64,000 bases of DNA from Udaeobacter sp025935755. Its GTDB lineage: Bacteria > Verrucomicrobiota > Verrucomicrobiia > Chthoniobacterales > UBA10450. The position numbers and the translations under genes were made by a program. The notes below the pieces were generated by a model that saw nothing but the letters and a program-made list of their open reading frames with translations, did no database searches and had not been told where the DNA came from. Positions 24,486 through 31,563 of the stretch are shown here, one piece after another (within the stretch, counting starts at the first letter, position 1; each line of letters starts with the position of its first letter). The stretch is from assembly GCA_036278715.1 (NCBI GenBank), contig DASUKN010000004.1:67011-131010 (forward strand). The letters run 5' to 3'.

Positions 24486-25649
24486 TCAAAGCTGATCGGC
24501 GTTTGGGAACTTTTGCAACACCGGATCATGGTGCGTCGGCCCGAGATATTTGATCATGCGACGAAAGATTGGATTCAGCAGAGGATTTGTGTGCATGATG
24601 TACAGATCCAAGGGCAGCAAGTCGCAGTCGAGATGCAGCTTCGGCTCGTAATTGAGCGGGTTGCTGTAGTAATATTTCAATCCTTGTTGAATCGCCCACG
24701 AGATGATGTCGCGCAGCGTGTAAAAGTACAAGTGCAAATCAAGCGCGACACCGTAATCCAGCCCGATGCATTCATCATAAATTATGTCTCCGCAAACCAG
24801 GCAGAAACCGAACGCAACGATTTTGCCGTTTTGTCGCCAGATGAAAAACCGCGCATGGTCCGGCATTCGCCGGCCAACAGCGCGGAAATAATCTTTAGTC
24901 AGCGTCTCGAATTTCAGTTTCGACCGCTCGTGAACGGCCAGGTACAGCGGATGAATTTCGTCGACTAAAGGCGAGATGTCGTTCATAACCTCCATCTCGA
25001 TTTTCGGCGCGCGCTCGGCGTTTCGAAATTTTCGGCGCAAATCTTTCCGCGTGGCCTTGCTGAGCGTAGCGAAATATTCGTCCCAGTTTTGATAATGGAG
25101 CGGCAGCCGCGTCATGGGCATGCTCGGAATGCGTGCATAAGCCCCGGACACCAGCGTTTGGAGAGCCCCGCGGTAGTTGGCCGGGAAATCCTTGAAAACG
25201 ACAAGCGACGCTTTGTTTTGCTTTGCGTAGGTCCGCAGAGTCGCTTGTAAGGCATTTGCCAGCCACGTCTCGTCTTTTGCGTTGCATGTTCCCAGGTCGC
25301 CCGCGCCGGCTCCGCAGCCAATCATCAACACGCGCATAGTGAGGAAGCGCGGAAACAGCTTTCGGATTCCATCCACAATGGAGCGGATTTTTCCTGGCAC
25401 ACCTTCCACGAGATTTTGCCGTACAAAGAACACCGGCTGAATCGCGCGGATATTGCCGGAGCGATCCTCGAGCTGCAGATAATGATGTTTGAAACCGCAC
25501 TCAAGCGTTTCCTCCACGATCTCGTAATAGCGATGATCCTTGCATTTATTCTGAAGCGCGTGTTGCCAGGCTTCGGAATTTCGCAGGTCACGTAGCTGTG
25601 AAACTTTCGCCACGCCTTGTGGAAATCGAATCTCGTTGGGGTGCGGCAT
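24486..25649 (-). CDS. FemAB/GNAT-like acyltransferase
   Basis: A 387-residue protein from MPHPNEIRF (25649). It shows the double-GNAT layout of FemAB-like or peptidoglycan-bridge-type transferases (DUF482/PF13480 group): an N-terminal half with QPVFFVRQNLVEG and MIGCGAGAGDLGT, and a C-terminal half with SKATRKDLRRKFRNA, FFIWRQNGKIVAFGF and NPLNYEPKLHLDCDLLPLD. It lacks a signal peptide and acts in the cytoplasm. Likely activity is transfer of an acyl or aminoacyl group onto an envelope precursor or small molecule. It lies upstream of the paired small transporter genes. Confidence 0.8.
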   Translation of the reverse strand: MPHPNEIRFPQGVAKVSQLRDLRNSEAWQHALQNKCKDHRYYEIVEETLECGFKHHYLQLEDRSGNIRAIQPVFFVRQNLVEGVPGKIRSIVDGIRKLFPRFLTMRVLMIGCGAGAGDLGTCNAKDETWLANALQATLRTYAKQNKASLVVFKDFPANYRGALQTLVSGAYARIPSMPMTRLPLHYQNWDEYFATLSKATRKDLRRKFRNAERAPKIEMEVMNDISPLVDEIHPLYLAVHERSKLKFETLTKDYFRAVGRRMPDHARFFIWRQNGKIVAFGFCLVCGDIIYDECIGLDYGVALDLHLYFYTLRDIISWAIQQGLKYYYSNPLNYEPKLHLDCDLLPLDLYIMHTNPLLNPIFRRMIKYLGPTHHDPVLQKFPNADQL

Positions 25650-25660
25650 GTTTGTCGTTC

Positions 25661-25713
25661 GGAGTTCCGCGTTCACGCGGGTTCTACGTAATACCGCCTG
25701 AAGGCGGAACTCC
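25661..25713. repeat. Short inverted-repeat element with 10-bp perfect ends
   Basis: GGAGTTCCGC (25661-25670) and GCGGAACTCC (25704-25713) are perfect inverted ends, with an inner CCGCCTGAAGGCGG hairpin. The element supplies the last codons and the stop of the MscS-like fragment. Confidence 0.7.
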
Positions 25714-25981
25714 AAACCGAAGCCAGCGGAATTCCCACACCATTCACGGCGGTGACAGTGAACAAGACGATCGGCGACAGGCTCAGGATCGTCGTGACAA
25801 TCGCGATGAAATTTGTGTCGATTTTGAACCGGCTGAAAAACCGTTGAACGACCTGATTCTGCAAAACCCGGGCGATGATCGGTCCGGCGGCGAAAAATCC
25901 GATAAAGCCGATCAGTCCAAGGATACTTACATAATGCCGGCCGACGTGAAAGACCGGCCGCTCGAGGAGGGTTATGTCCAC
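25673..25981 (-). pseudogene. Truncated MscS-like mechanosensitive channel N-terminal fragment
   Basis: A 102-residue frame beginning MDITLLERPVFHVGRHYVSI. It matches the transmembrane part of small-conductance mechanosensitive channels: a helix, then VVQRFFSRFKIDTNFIAIV, then a second helix ending in AVNGVGIPLASVW. In MscS the pore helix and beta domain should follow GIPLxS. Here the frame instead enters an inverted-repeat element and stops after SSAFRRYYVEPA. The channel domain is missing, so it is most likely a remnant cut by the repeat. Confidence 0.55.
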
Positions 25982-26128
25982 GTCCTAGTGTGAACGTGTC
26001 ATAGGCCTTCGCAACCAGCGGACCTCATAGCACAATCCAGAGATGCACACACCATTGACACGATTTAGTCGATCCCATAAACCCGTTATCGGGTCGCCAA
26101 AAAAAAGCGACGAACAGTGGGTGGACAA

Positions 26129-26896
26129 ATGAGCACCAAAACACAGAAGGTTAATACCCGATTGGTTCCGCTCGGATGTTTACTGGTAATCTTGTTTCTC
26201 TCAATTCTCGCGACACCACGAATAGCAGCGCAACGGGACGTGGCGGAAAATGCACCTGACGGGGGCTGTTTTGGGAGCCCTCTCTGGGATCAATACAATA
26301 GCGCTGCAACGCAACCGCCTCTTGGCATCGGGTCACAGCAGTTCGAGTCGGCTATGGCTGTATTCGACAGCCAGGCTGCGGACGACTTCGCCATCACCCC
26401 CGGATCGACCGGTTCGTTCATCACTGGCGTGCGCGTGATGGGTGAATACTCCGATGGAGGCGGTCCCGCGTCGTCGTTTAACATTTATTTTTATCAGAAT
26501 GCTGCAGGCAACCTCCCGGGCACGCTGATAGCGGCGTTCCTGAATCTTTCCTATACTGGCGTACCCCCTGATTTCCTGATTTGTCTTCCGTCTCCGTTTG
26601 GCATCGCTCCGGGTAACTACTGGGTCTCAGTGCAGGCCCGGCAAGACTCCAATCCGAATGGACAGTGGTTCTGGCATAACCGGACTATTCAATCACACGC
26701 AGGCGCTGCCTGGCAAAACCCTGGCGACGGTTACGGGACCAGCTGCATCACTTGGAATCCAAAGAACGCGTGTATGGCCGATCAGGTGTCGCCAGATCAG
26801 GTGTTTCAGATCCTAGGGTTCCATGAAGGACCGCTGCCGACGCCTAGACCGTTTCCGACCCCACGATCTCGCCCCACACCCGTCCCTCACCCGTAA
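26129..26896 (+). CDS. Secreted protein with Pro-Thr-Arg tail, unknown function
   Basis: A 255-residue protein from MSTKTQKVN (26129). Residues 8-34 form a signal peptide (PLGCLLVILFLSILATPRIAA). The mature domain is beta-rich with DDFAITPGSTGSFITGVRV and FNIYFYQNAAGNLPGT, a jelly-roll pattern seen in secreted surface proteins. It carries four or more cysteines. The C-terminus is PTPRPFPTPRSRPTPVP, very like the tail of the Kelch protein at 31564-33339. An extracellular or outer-membrane location is likely. No catalytic motif is evident. Confidence 0.75.
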   Translation: MSTKTQKVNTRLVPLGCLLVILFLSILATPRIAAQRDVAENAPDGGCFGSPLWDQYNSAATQPPLGIGSQQFESAMAVFDSQAADDFAITPGSTGSFITGVRVMGEYSDGGGPASSFNIYFYQNAAGNLPGTLIAAFLNLSYTGVPPDFLICLPSPFGIAPGNYWVSVQARQDSNPNGQWFWHNRTIQSHAGAAWQNPGDGYGTSCITWNPKNACMADQVSPDQVFQILGFHEGPLPTPRPFPTPRSRPTPVPHP

Positions 26897-26937
26897 TTCC
26901 CGCGCCTGATCGGGATTTCCGCGGCGAATCGCTCGTG

Positions 26938-27189
26938 CTATTGCTGCTTGGCCGCCTTGTCCTCGATGTATTTGATGACGTCGCCGACGGTTTGAAGTTT
27001 TTCCGCGTCTTCGTCCGGCACTTCAACCCCGAATTCTTCTTCGAACGCCATCACCAGCTCGACAATATCCAGTGAGTCTGCCCCTAAATCCTCAATAAAA
27101 GATGCCTGCGGCGTGACCTGTTCCGGGTTCACGCCGAGTTGCTCGACGATGATGTCCTTGACCTTCTCTTCGATCGATTTTTCCGCCAT
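26938..27189 (-). CDS. acpP: Acyl carrier protein
   Basis: An 83-residue acidic protein from MAEKSIEEK (27189). The phosphopantetheine attachment motif is IEDLGADSLDIVELVMAFEE, with the modified Ser in DSL near residue 40. It carries growing acyl chains in type II fatty acid synthesis. fab genes are not adjacent here. It is divergent from rnc, 180 bp apart; in many bacteria acpP and rnc are neighbours but in the same direction. The extended frame to 27294 is not needed. Confidence 0.96.
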   Translation of the reverse strand: MAEKSIEEKVKDIIVEQLGVNPEQVTPQASFIEDLGADSLDIVELVMAFEEEFGVEVPDEDAEKLQTVGDVIKYIEDKAAKQQ

Positions 27190-27370
27190 AAAATGTGTTC
27201 GGTTGGTGTTAGTGGCGCGGGGGTAAGTCCGGCAGCAGCCGAACAATCCGGGCACAGCATCGCAAGTAAATGAATTAAATAGGATGTCAATCAATTTTCG
27301 GTAGTGGCTCAGTTTGGCTCAAACTGGCTCACTACCCCTTGCTTTATACAGTTGACGCGATCCGTCGATT

Positions 27371-28078
27371 TTGCTCAGAATCAGGGACGTGACGCCGCTA
27401 GAAGAACTTATCGGCTATAAATTTCGTAATTCGCTTTTGTTGGCCGAAGCGCTCACGCATCCGAGCCTGGGACACGAAGCGCAGCGCTATCATTTTGATT
27501 ATCAGCGTTTGGAGTTTCTGGGTGATGCGGTGCTTCAACTCGTTATCACTGAATATTTGTTCAGCCATTTCCAAGTGGAAGCGGAAGGGCAACTGACAAA
27601 ATTGCGTTCAAGACTCGTTTCTCGCGATGCGTTGAAGGCACATGCCGCGGCCCTTGATCTCGGCCGTTACATTCTGTTGGGACGCGGGGAGGAAGCCAGC
27701 GGTGGCCGGGAGCGTACGTCCACGTTAGCCGACGCATTCGAAGCCCTTATCGGCGCGGTTTACCTGGATGGCGGCCTCGAGATTGCCAAAAATTTTGTAC
27801 TGACACAGACCCGAGCCGATCTTGCGAAGCTGGCGGAAGAACCCGTGGATTTTAACCCGAAGGGCGACCTTCAGGAACTGTTGCAGAGCATTTCGCCGAA
27901 AAGTCCAGTTTATGAATTAGTTTCACAGAGCGGACCTGAACACGAAAAAACATTTGTTTCGCAGGTTGTTTGGGAAGGAATCGTTCTAGGCCAGGGAACC
28001 GGGCGAAGCAAGAAACAAGCGGAAACGGCAGCTGCGCTCGAAGCTTTGCAGTTGAAGCGCTGGGAAAAAAACCCGTAA
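27371..28078 (+). CDS. rnc: Ribonuclease III
   Basis: A 235-residue endonuclease that cleaves double-stranded RNA in rRNA and mRNA processing. The catalytic signature RLEFLGDAVLQL is at about residues 46-57, followed by ERTSTLADAFEALIGAVYLDGG with the metal-binding Glu and Asp. The C-terminal dsRNA-binding domain begins with DFNPKGDLQELLQ and ends with KKQAETAAALEAL. The start could be TTG at 27371 or GTG at 27389; the latter lies just behind AGGGA, but spacing is short. It is divergent from acpP. Confidence 0.95.
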   Translation: MLRIRDVTPLEELIGYKFRNSLLLAEALTHPSLGHEAQRYHFDYQRLEFLGDAVLQLVITEYLFSHFQVEAEGQLTKLRSRLVSRDALKAHAAALDLGRYILLGRGEEASGGRERTSTLADAFEALIGAVYLDGGLEIAKNFVLTQTRADLAKLAEEPVDFNPKGDLQELLQSISPKSPVYELVSQSGPEHEKTFVSQVVWEGIVLGQGTGRSKKQAETAAALEALQLKRWEKNP

Positions 28079-28226
28079 TTCTCGGGCCGGCTCAAGATCA
28101 AGGTCGCCGGACCGTTAGGCGCGAACAGATGAAAGTGCCGGAGCATCGGCGCACTCGAAAACGCAAGCAACAAATTATGCGCGGGAGAGGCGGCCACGTT
28201 TTGAGTGCGACGCTGCTGCGCCGCTT

Positions 28227-29072
28227 TCAACTGGAATGATTCAACGCGTCAATTTTTCGAGAACCGCGTTTCCAGCGGAAATGTCGGGCGATTGATTGTG
28301 TCACAAATTGCTTCGCGTGATTGATCGCTTGTTCTAACGGCAAACCGGACGCCAGACCGGCGGTGATTGCGGCCGAATAGGTGCAGCCGGTGCCATGTGT
28401 TTGGACGTCGCGCACAAACGGCGCCGGGAACTCTGTGCATTTCCCGTTGTGAAAAAGCACGTCGATCGCTTTGTCGCCGCGCAGATGGCCGCCTTTCAGC
28501 AGGATCGAAGCGCGATATTTTTTCGCCAGCGCTTTCGCAGCATCGTCCATTTGCTTGCGGCCTTTGATCATCGCCGTCTTAAGCAATGCGGCAGCTTCGT
28601 CGAGATTCGGAGTGATCAGCGTCGCGAGCGGAAAAAGTTCGTTCTTGTAGGATTCCACAGCTCCAGGCTCGAGAAGATTGTCGCCACTTGTCGCGATCAT
28701 TACCGGATCCACCACCAGTGGAATCGGTCGCGCTCCTTTTTCCTTCAGGTTTCGAATTGTGCGCGCAACGGACGAAACAATTCCCGCCGAGCAAAGCAGT
28801 CCTGTCTTGATAGCGCGGACAGGAAAATTCTTGAGTAACACTTCAATTTGTTGGCGCACCATGATCGTCGTCACCGGTTCAATCCGGGAAACTCTCCGCG
28901 GAACTTCGGCGACGACGCATGTCACCGCGCTCAATCCGTAAACGCCAAAAGCTGCGAAGGTTTTGAGGTCGGCCTGAATACCGGCGCCTGCGCTACAATC
29001 CGAACCGGCAATGGTCAGTGCGACGGGGATTGTAGCCGCGCTCTCTGCGCGCCCGCTGCGTCGCTTAGCCAT
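28227..29072 (-). CDS. thiD: Hydroxymethylpyrimidine/phosphomethylpyrimidine kinase
   Basis: A 281-residue kinase of the ribokinase fold in thiamine synthesis, phosphorylating the pyrimidine precursor twice. Motifs: IAGSDCSAGAGIQADLKTFAAFGVYG near residues 22-47, VVDPVMIATSGD near 140, ITPNLDEAAALL near 170, and the ATP/anion site VQTHGTGCTYSAAITAGLA near 240. The C-terminal extension is short. It stops 150 bases past rnc in the convergent direction. No TPP riboswitch was seen upstream, where the ferredoxin gene ends 24 bases away. Confidence 0.93.
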   Translation of the reverse strand: MAKRRSGRAESAATIPVALTIAGSDCSAGAGIQADLKTFAAFGVYGLSAVTCVVAEVPRRVSRIEPVTTIMVRQQIEVLLKNFPVRAIKTGLLCSAGIVSSVARTIRNLKEKGARPIPLVVDPVMIATSGDNLLEPGAVESYKNELFPLATLITPNLDEAAALLKTAMIKGRKQMDDAAKALAKKYRASILLKGGHLRGDKAIDVLFHNGKCTEFPAPFVRDVQTHGTGCTYSAAITAGLASGLPLEQAINHAKQFVTQSIARHFRWKRGSRKIDALNHSS

Positions 29073-29095
29073 TGGATCCGACGGTCAAACCGCCG

Positions 29096-29341
29096 CTATG
29101 AACTCGCGCCGTTCCCGTCGTTGCCGATCGCTTCGACCGGACAACCTTCCATGGCTTCTTTGCAGAGACCTTCTTCCTCGGGCGTTTCCGGCTGCTTGTA
29201 TACGTATGAGTGGCCGCCATCATCATTCCGTTTGAAATTCGCGGGTGCAGTCTCGCGGCACAAATCGCAGTCGATGCACTGATCATCGACGTAGAATTTG
29301 CCCGGTACGTTTTCGGGATATTTGTTCGCTGCGTCGGCCAT
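29096..29341 (-). CDS. Ferredoxin, 4Fe-4S type
   Basis: An 81-residue acidic protein. The cluster ligands are seen in DQCIDCDLCRETAP near residues 21-34 and GLCKEAMEGCPVEAI near 60-73, giving C-x2-C-x2-C...C and one extra Cys, a single 4Fe-4S cluster ferredoxin. It carries electrons for an unknown partner. It lies upstream of thiD on the same strand, with 24 bases between, so co-transcription is likely. Whether the two share a pathway cannot be told. Confidence 0.88.
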   Translation of the reverse strand: MADAANKYPENVPGKFYVDDQCIDCDLCRETAPANFKRNDDGGHSYVYKQPETPEEEGLCKEAMEGCPVEAIGNDGNGASS

Positions 29342-29501
29342 GTTTTTCCCTGAGCTGAAGTGGAACGTTAGGAAGAAAGGTTTCTAACGCAATAATTTGC
29401 CAGTTGATTGACAGAGACGCAACCGCAACGCTCTGCTGGAACGTATCTCCTCTAACGTAAACGGGTTGACCTATCCAGCGATCTCCCCTCAATCTCTCTT
29501 C

Positions 29502-29744
29502 ATGAAACCGGATGCTGCGAAAAGTCTGCGCGCCTTCGCAGCCGAGTTGGTGATTTATTCGGTCCTTGTCACCGGGTATTTCTTTTTAGTTCTCCATGTT
29601 TTGGGCGGCTGGCTGTATCGACTCGAAACCCAGCACCGCGTTCTTTACGCCGTTGTAGCCCTCTTACTCATCGCAGGTCAGGCCGTTGTTCTGGATGCGA
29701 TAACCACGGTTTTATTCAGGGTCCTGCGGCGCCGTTGGAGGTAA
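29502..29744 (+). CDS. Small two-helix membrane protein
   Basis: An 80-residue protein from MKPDAAKSLR (29502). Two transmembrane helices are predicted (about residues 15-35 and 44-66), followed by a basic RRRWR end. No family is recognised. It ends four bases before the TauE-family gene, whose ribosome binding site (GGAGG) lies within its last codons. It is therefore likely part of the same operon with the universal stress protein gene. Confidence 0.6.
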   Translation: MKPDAAKSLRAFAAELVIYSVLVTGYFFLVLHVLGGWLYRLETQHRVLYAVVALLLIAGQAVVLDAITTVLFRVLRRRWR

Positions 29745-29748
29745 CCTC

Positions 29749-30681
29749 ATGTTTTTTCCAATCTCCAACTCGCATATCGACCCGCTTTACCTCGTTATCG
29801 TCGGTTTTGTTATTGGGATCTTGGGCGGCTTTTTTGGCGTAGGCGGAAGTTTCATTGCCGGCCCGGCACTCCGACTGATGGGAGTGGATTGGAATTATGC
29901 TGTCGGAACGGATCTCGCGCACATTGTTGGCAAATCGATCGTTGCCGCAAGAAAGCATCGGACGCTCGGCAATGTCGATTTGAAGCTGGGATTGATAATG
30001 GCCCTGGGCACCATCGCTGGTGCCGAAGGCGGCGCACAGTTGATCCAGGCACTCAAGCGCGCCGGTAACGTGAACACCGTCGTCAGCTGGGTCGCCATTA
30101 TTGTTTATGTGAGCATTTCCATCTTCATGCTGTGGGAGAGTCACACAACACTGAAGTTGCATAAGCGCCGTTCCCGCGCAGCCGGCTCAGACACGAAGAG
30201 CGCAGTATCGAAAGCGGATCATTCCGCTTTTGGCTCCGTAACAAAAAAAATCCAACGAATAAAAATCTGGCCGATGATCAGCCTGCCGACATCCGGCATA
30301 CAGGAAATTTCCCTCTGGACGATACTTTTGGTCGCAGTTATCGGCGGATTTTTCGGCGGATTTTTGGGCGGCGGCGCCGGCTACATTCGAATGCCGTCAA
30401 TGGTTTATGTCCTTGGAATTCCCACCCATCTTGCCGTGGGAACGGATCTTTTTGAAATCGTGATCTCAGCCAGCTACGGAACGCTTACTCACGCCATCAA
30501 AGGCAACGTGGATATTCTCATTGCGCTCGTCATGCATACCGGCGCAGTCATTGGCGCGCAGATCGGCGTGGTGGCTACGCAGTATTTCGCGGGTCCGAAG
30601 ATCCGGCTCGCGTTTGTACCTCTGCCGGTGATCGGCGCAGCCATAGTGATTTATACGCTCCTTAGCGGCCACAAGCTCTAG
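29749..30681 (+). CDS. TauE/SafE-family sulfite/anion exporter
   Basis: A 310-residue polytopic membrane protein. The family duplication is visible as two Gly-rich helical starts, GFVIGILGGFFGVGGSF near residue 23 and GGFFGGFLGGGAGYIRMPS near residue 200, each followed by GTDLA/GTDLF. About eight helices are predicted with a charged cytoplasmic loop in the middle (residues 135-175). It probably moves sulfite, sulfonate or another small anion. A GGAGGTAACCTC ribosome site precedes the ATG. It is followed after two bases by a universal stress protein gene. Confidence 0.9.
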   Translation: MFFPISNSHIDPLYLVIVGFVIGILGGFFGVGGSFIAGPALRLMGVDWNYAVGTDLAHIVGKSIVAARKHRTLGNVDLKLGLIMALGTIAGAEGGAQLIQALKRAGNVNTVVSWVAIIVYVSISIFMLWESHTTLKLHKRRSRAAGSDTKSAVSKADHSAFGSVTKKIQRIKIWPMISLPTSGIQEISLWTILLVAVIGGFFGGFLGGGAGYIRMPSMVYVLGIPTHLAVGTDLFEIVISASYGTLTHAIKGNVDILIALVMHTGAVIGAQIGVVATQYFAGPKIRLAFVPLPVIGAAIVIYTLLSGHKL

Positions 30682-30683
30682 CT

Positions 30684-31562
30684 ATGAAAATTTTGATTTG
30701 CAGCGACGGCACATCCTCAGCTCAAACCGCGATTGACCTCGGCGGATTCTTCGGCGGACCCCTCCAAGCCGAAACTACCCTTTTGGGTATTGCAGAAAAA
30801 TCGCAGGACGAGCAGCCGTTGCGGGAAGCGCTTCATGCACAGGCCCAATCGCTCCGGCAGCGAGGCATATCGCCGGACATCGTAGTTCAATTCGGTGAGC
30901 CGGTTTTGCAAATCGTCGAGCAAACTTCGCACACGAAATATGATTTTGTCATTGTCGGCGCGCGCTGGACCGGCGCAGTCGGTCACTACTGGCGATCAAA
31001 GAGAACTTACGAAGTCATCAAGGCCATTCAGCCTCCGGTATTGGTCGCGATCGGTGAACGGAAAGACTTAAAGCGATTCGTGGTTTGCACCGGCGGAAAA
31101 GAATTCATTGAGCAGGCGGTCCACTTCACTGGCAAGCTCGCCGCAGCCGTAGGCGCATCGGTCACTTTGTTGCACGTGATGGCTGAGCCACCGGCGATGT
31201 ATGCCGATCTGGTCCGCATGGAAGAAAACGTGGATCAGTTGCTCCAATCAAAATCCGAGCTCGGAACAAATTTGCGCCGTCAGAAACGAGAGCTCGACCG
31301 GCTGGGGGTCTCTGCTGAAGTCCACCTCAGGCATGGCATCGTCATCGATCAGGTTTTCGAAGAAGTCCGCGCCGGTAATTACGATCTGATTGTAACCGGG
31401 ACATCACAGGCGCGCGGCCTGCTTCGACATTACATCATGGGTGATTTAACCCGGGATATCGTAAACCGGGCGAATGTGCCGGTCCTCGTCGCGCGCGCCG
31501 GACCGGTTAAGCCAGCGCGAACATTGTGGAAAGCGGTCAAGGGATTATTTGGGCACCGCTAG
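30684..31562 (+). CDS. Tandem universal stress protein (UspA) domains
   Basis: A 292-residue cytoplasmic protein with two Usp domains. Domain 1 (residues 1-130) has MKILICSDGTSSAQTAIDL and YDFVIVGARWTG. Domain 2 (residues 133-285) has KRFVVCTGGKEFIEQAV, YDLIVTGTSQARGL and MGDLTRDIVNRANVPVLVAR, the G-x2-G...G-(S/T) type nucleotide motif in part. It may sense ATP or AMP and adjust the transporter just upstream. It is the last gene of a probable three-gene operon and converges with the Kelch gene at one-base spacing. Confidence 0.88.
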   Translation: MKILICSDGTSSAQTAIDLGGFFGGPLQAETTLLGIAEKSQDEQPLREALHAQAQSLRQRGISPDIVVQFGEPVLQIVEQTSHTKYDFVIVGARWTGAVGHYWRSKRTYEVIKAIQPPVLVAIGERKDLKRFVVCTGGKEFIEQAVHFTGKLAAAVGASVTLLHVMAEPPAMYADLVRMEENVDQLLQSKSELGTNLRRQKRELDRLGVSAEVHLRHGIVIDQVFEEVRAGNYDLIVTGTSQARGLLRHYIMGDLTRDIVNRANVPVLVARAGPVKPARTLWKAVKGLFGHR

Positions 31563-31563
31563 A

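Noticed and set aside
28900..29100. A TPP riboswitch before thiD
   Set aside because: The gap to the ferredoxin gene is only 24 bases and no THI-box motif was found.
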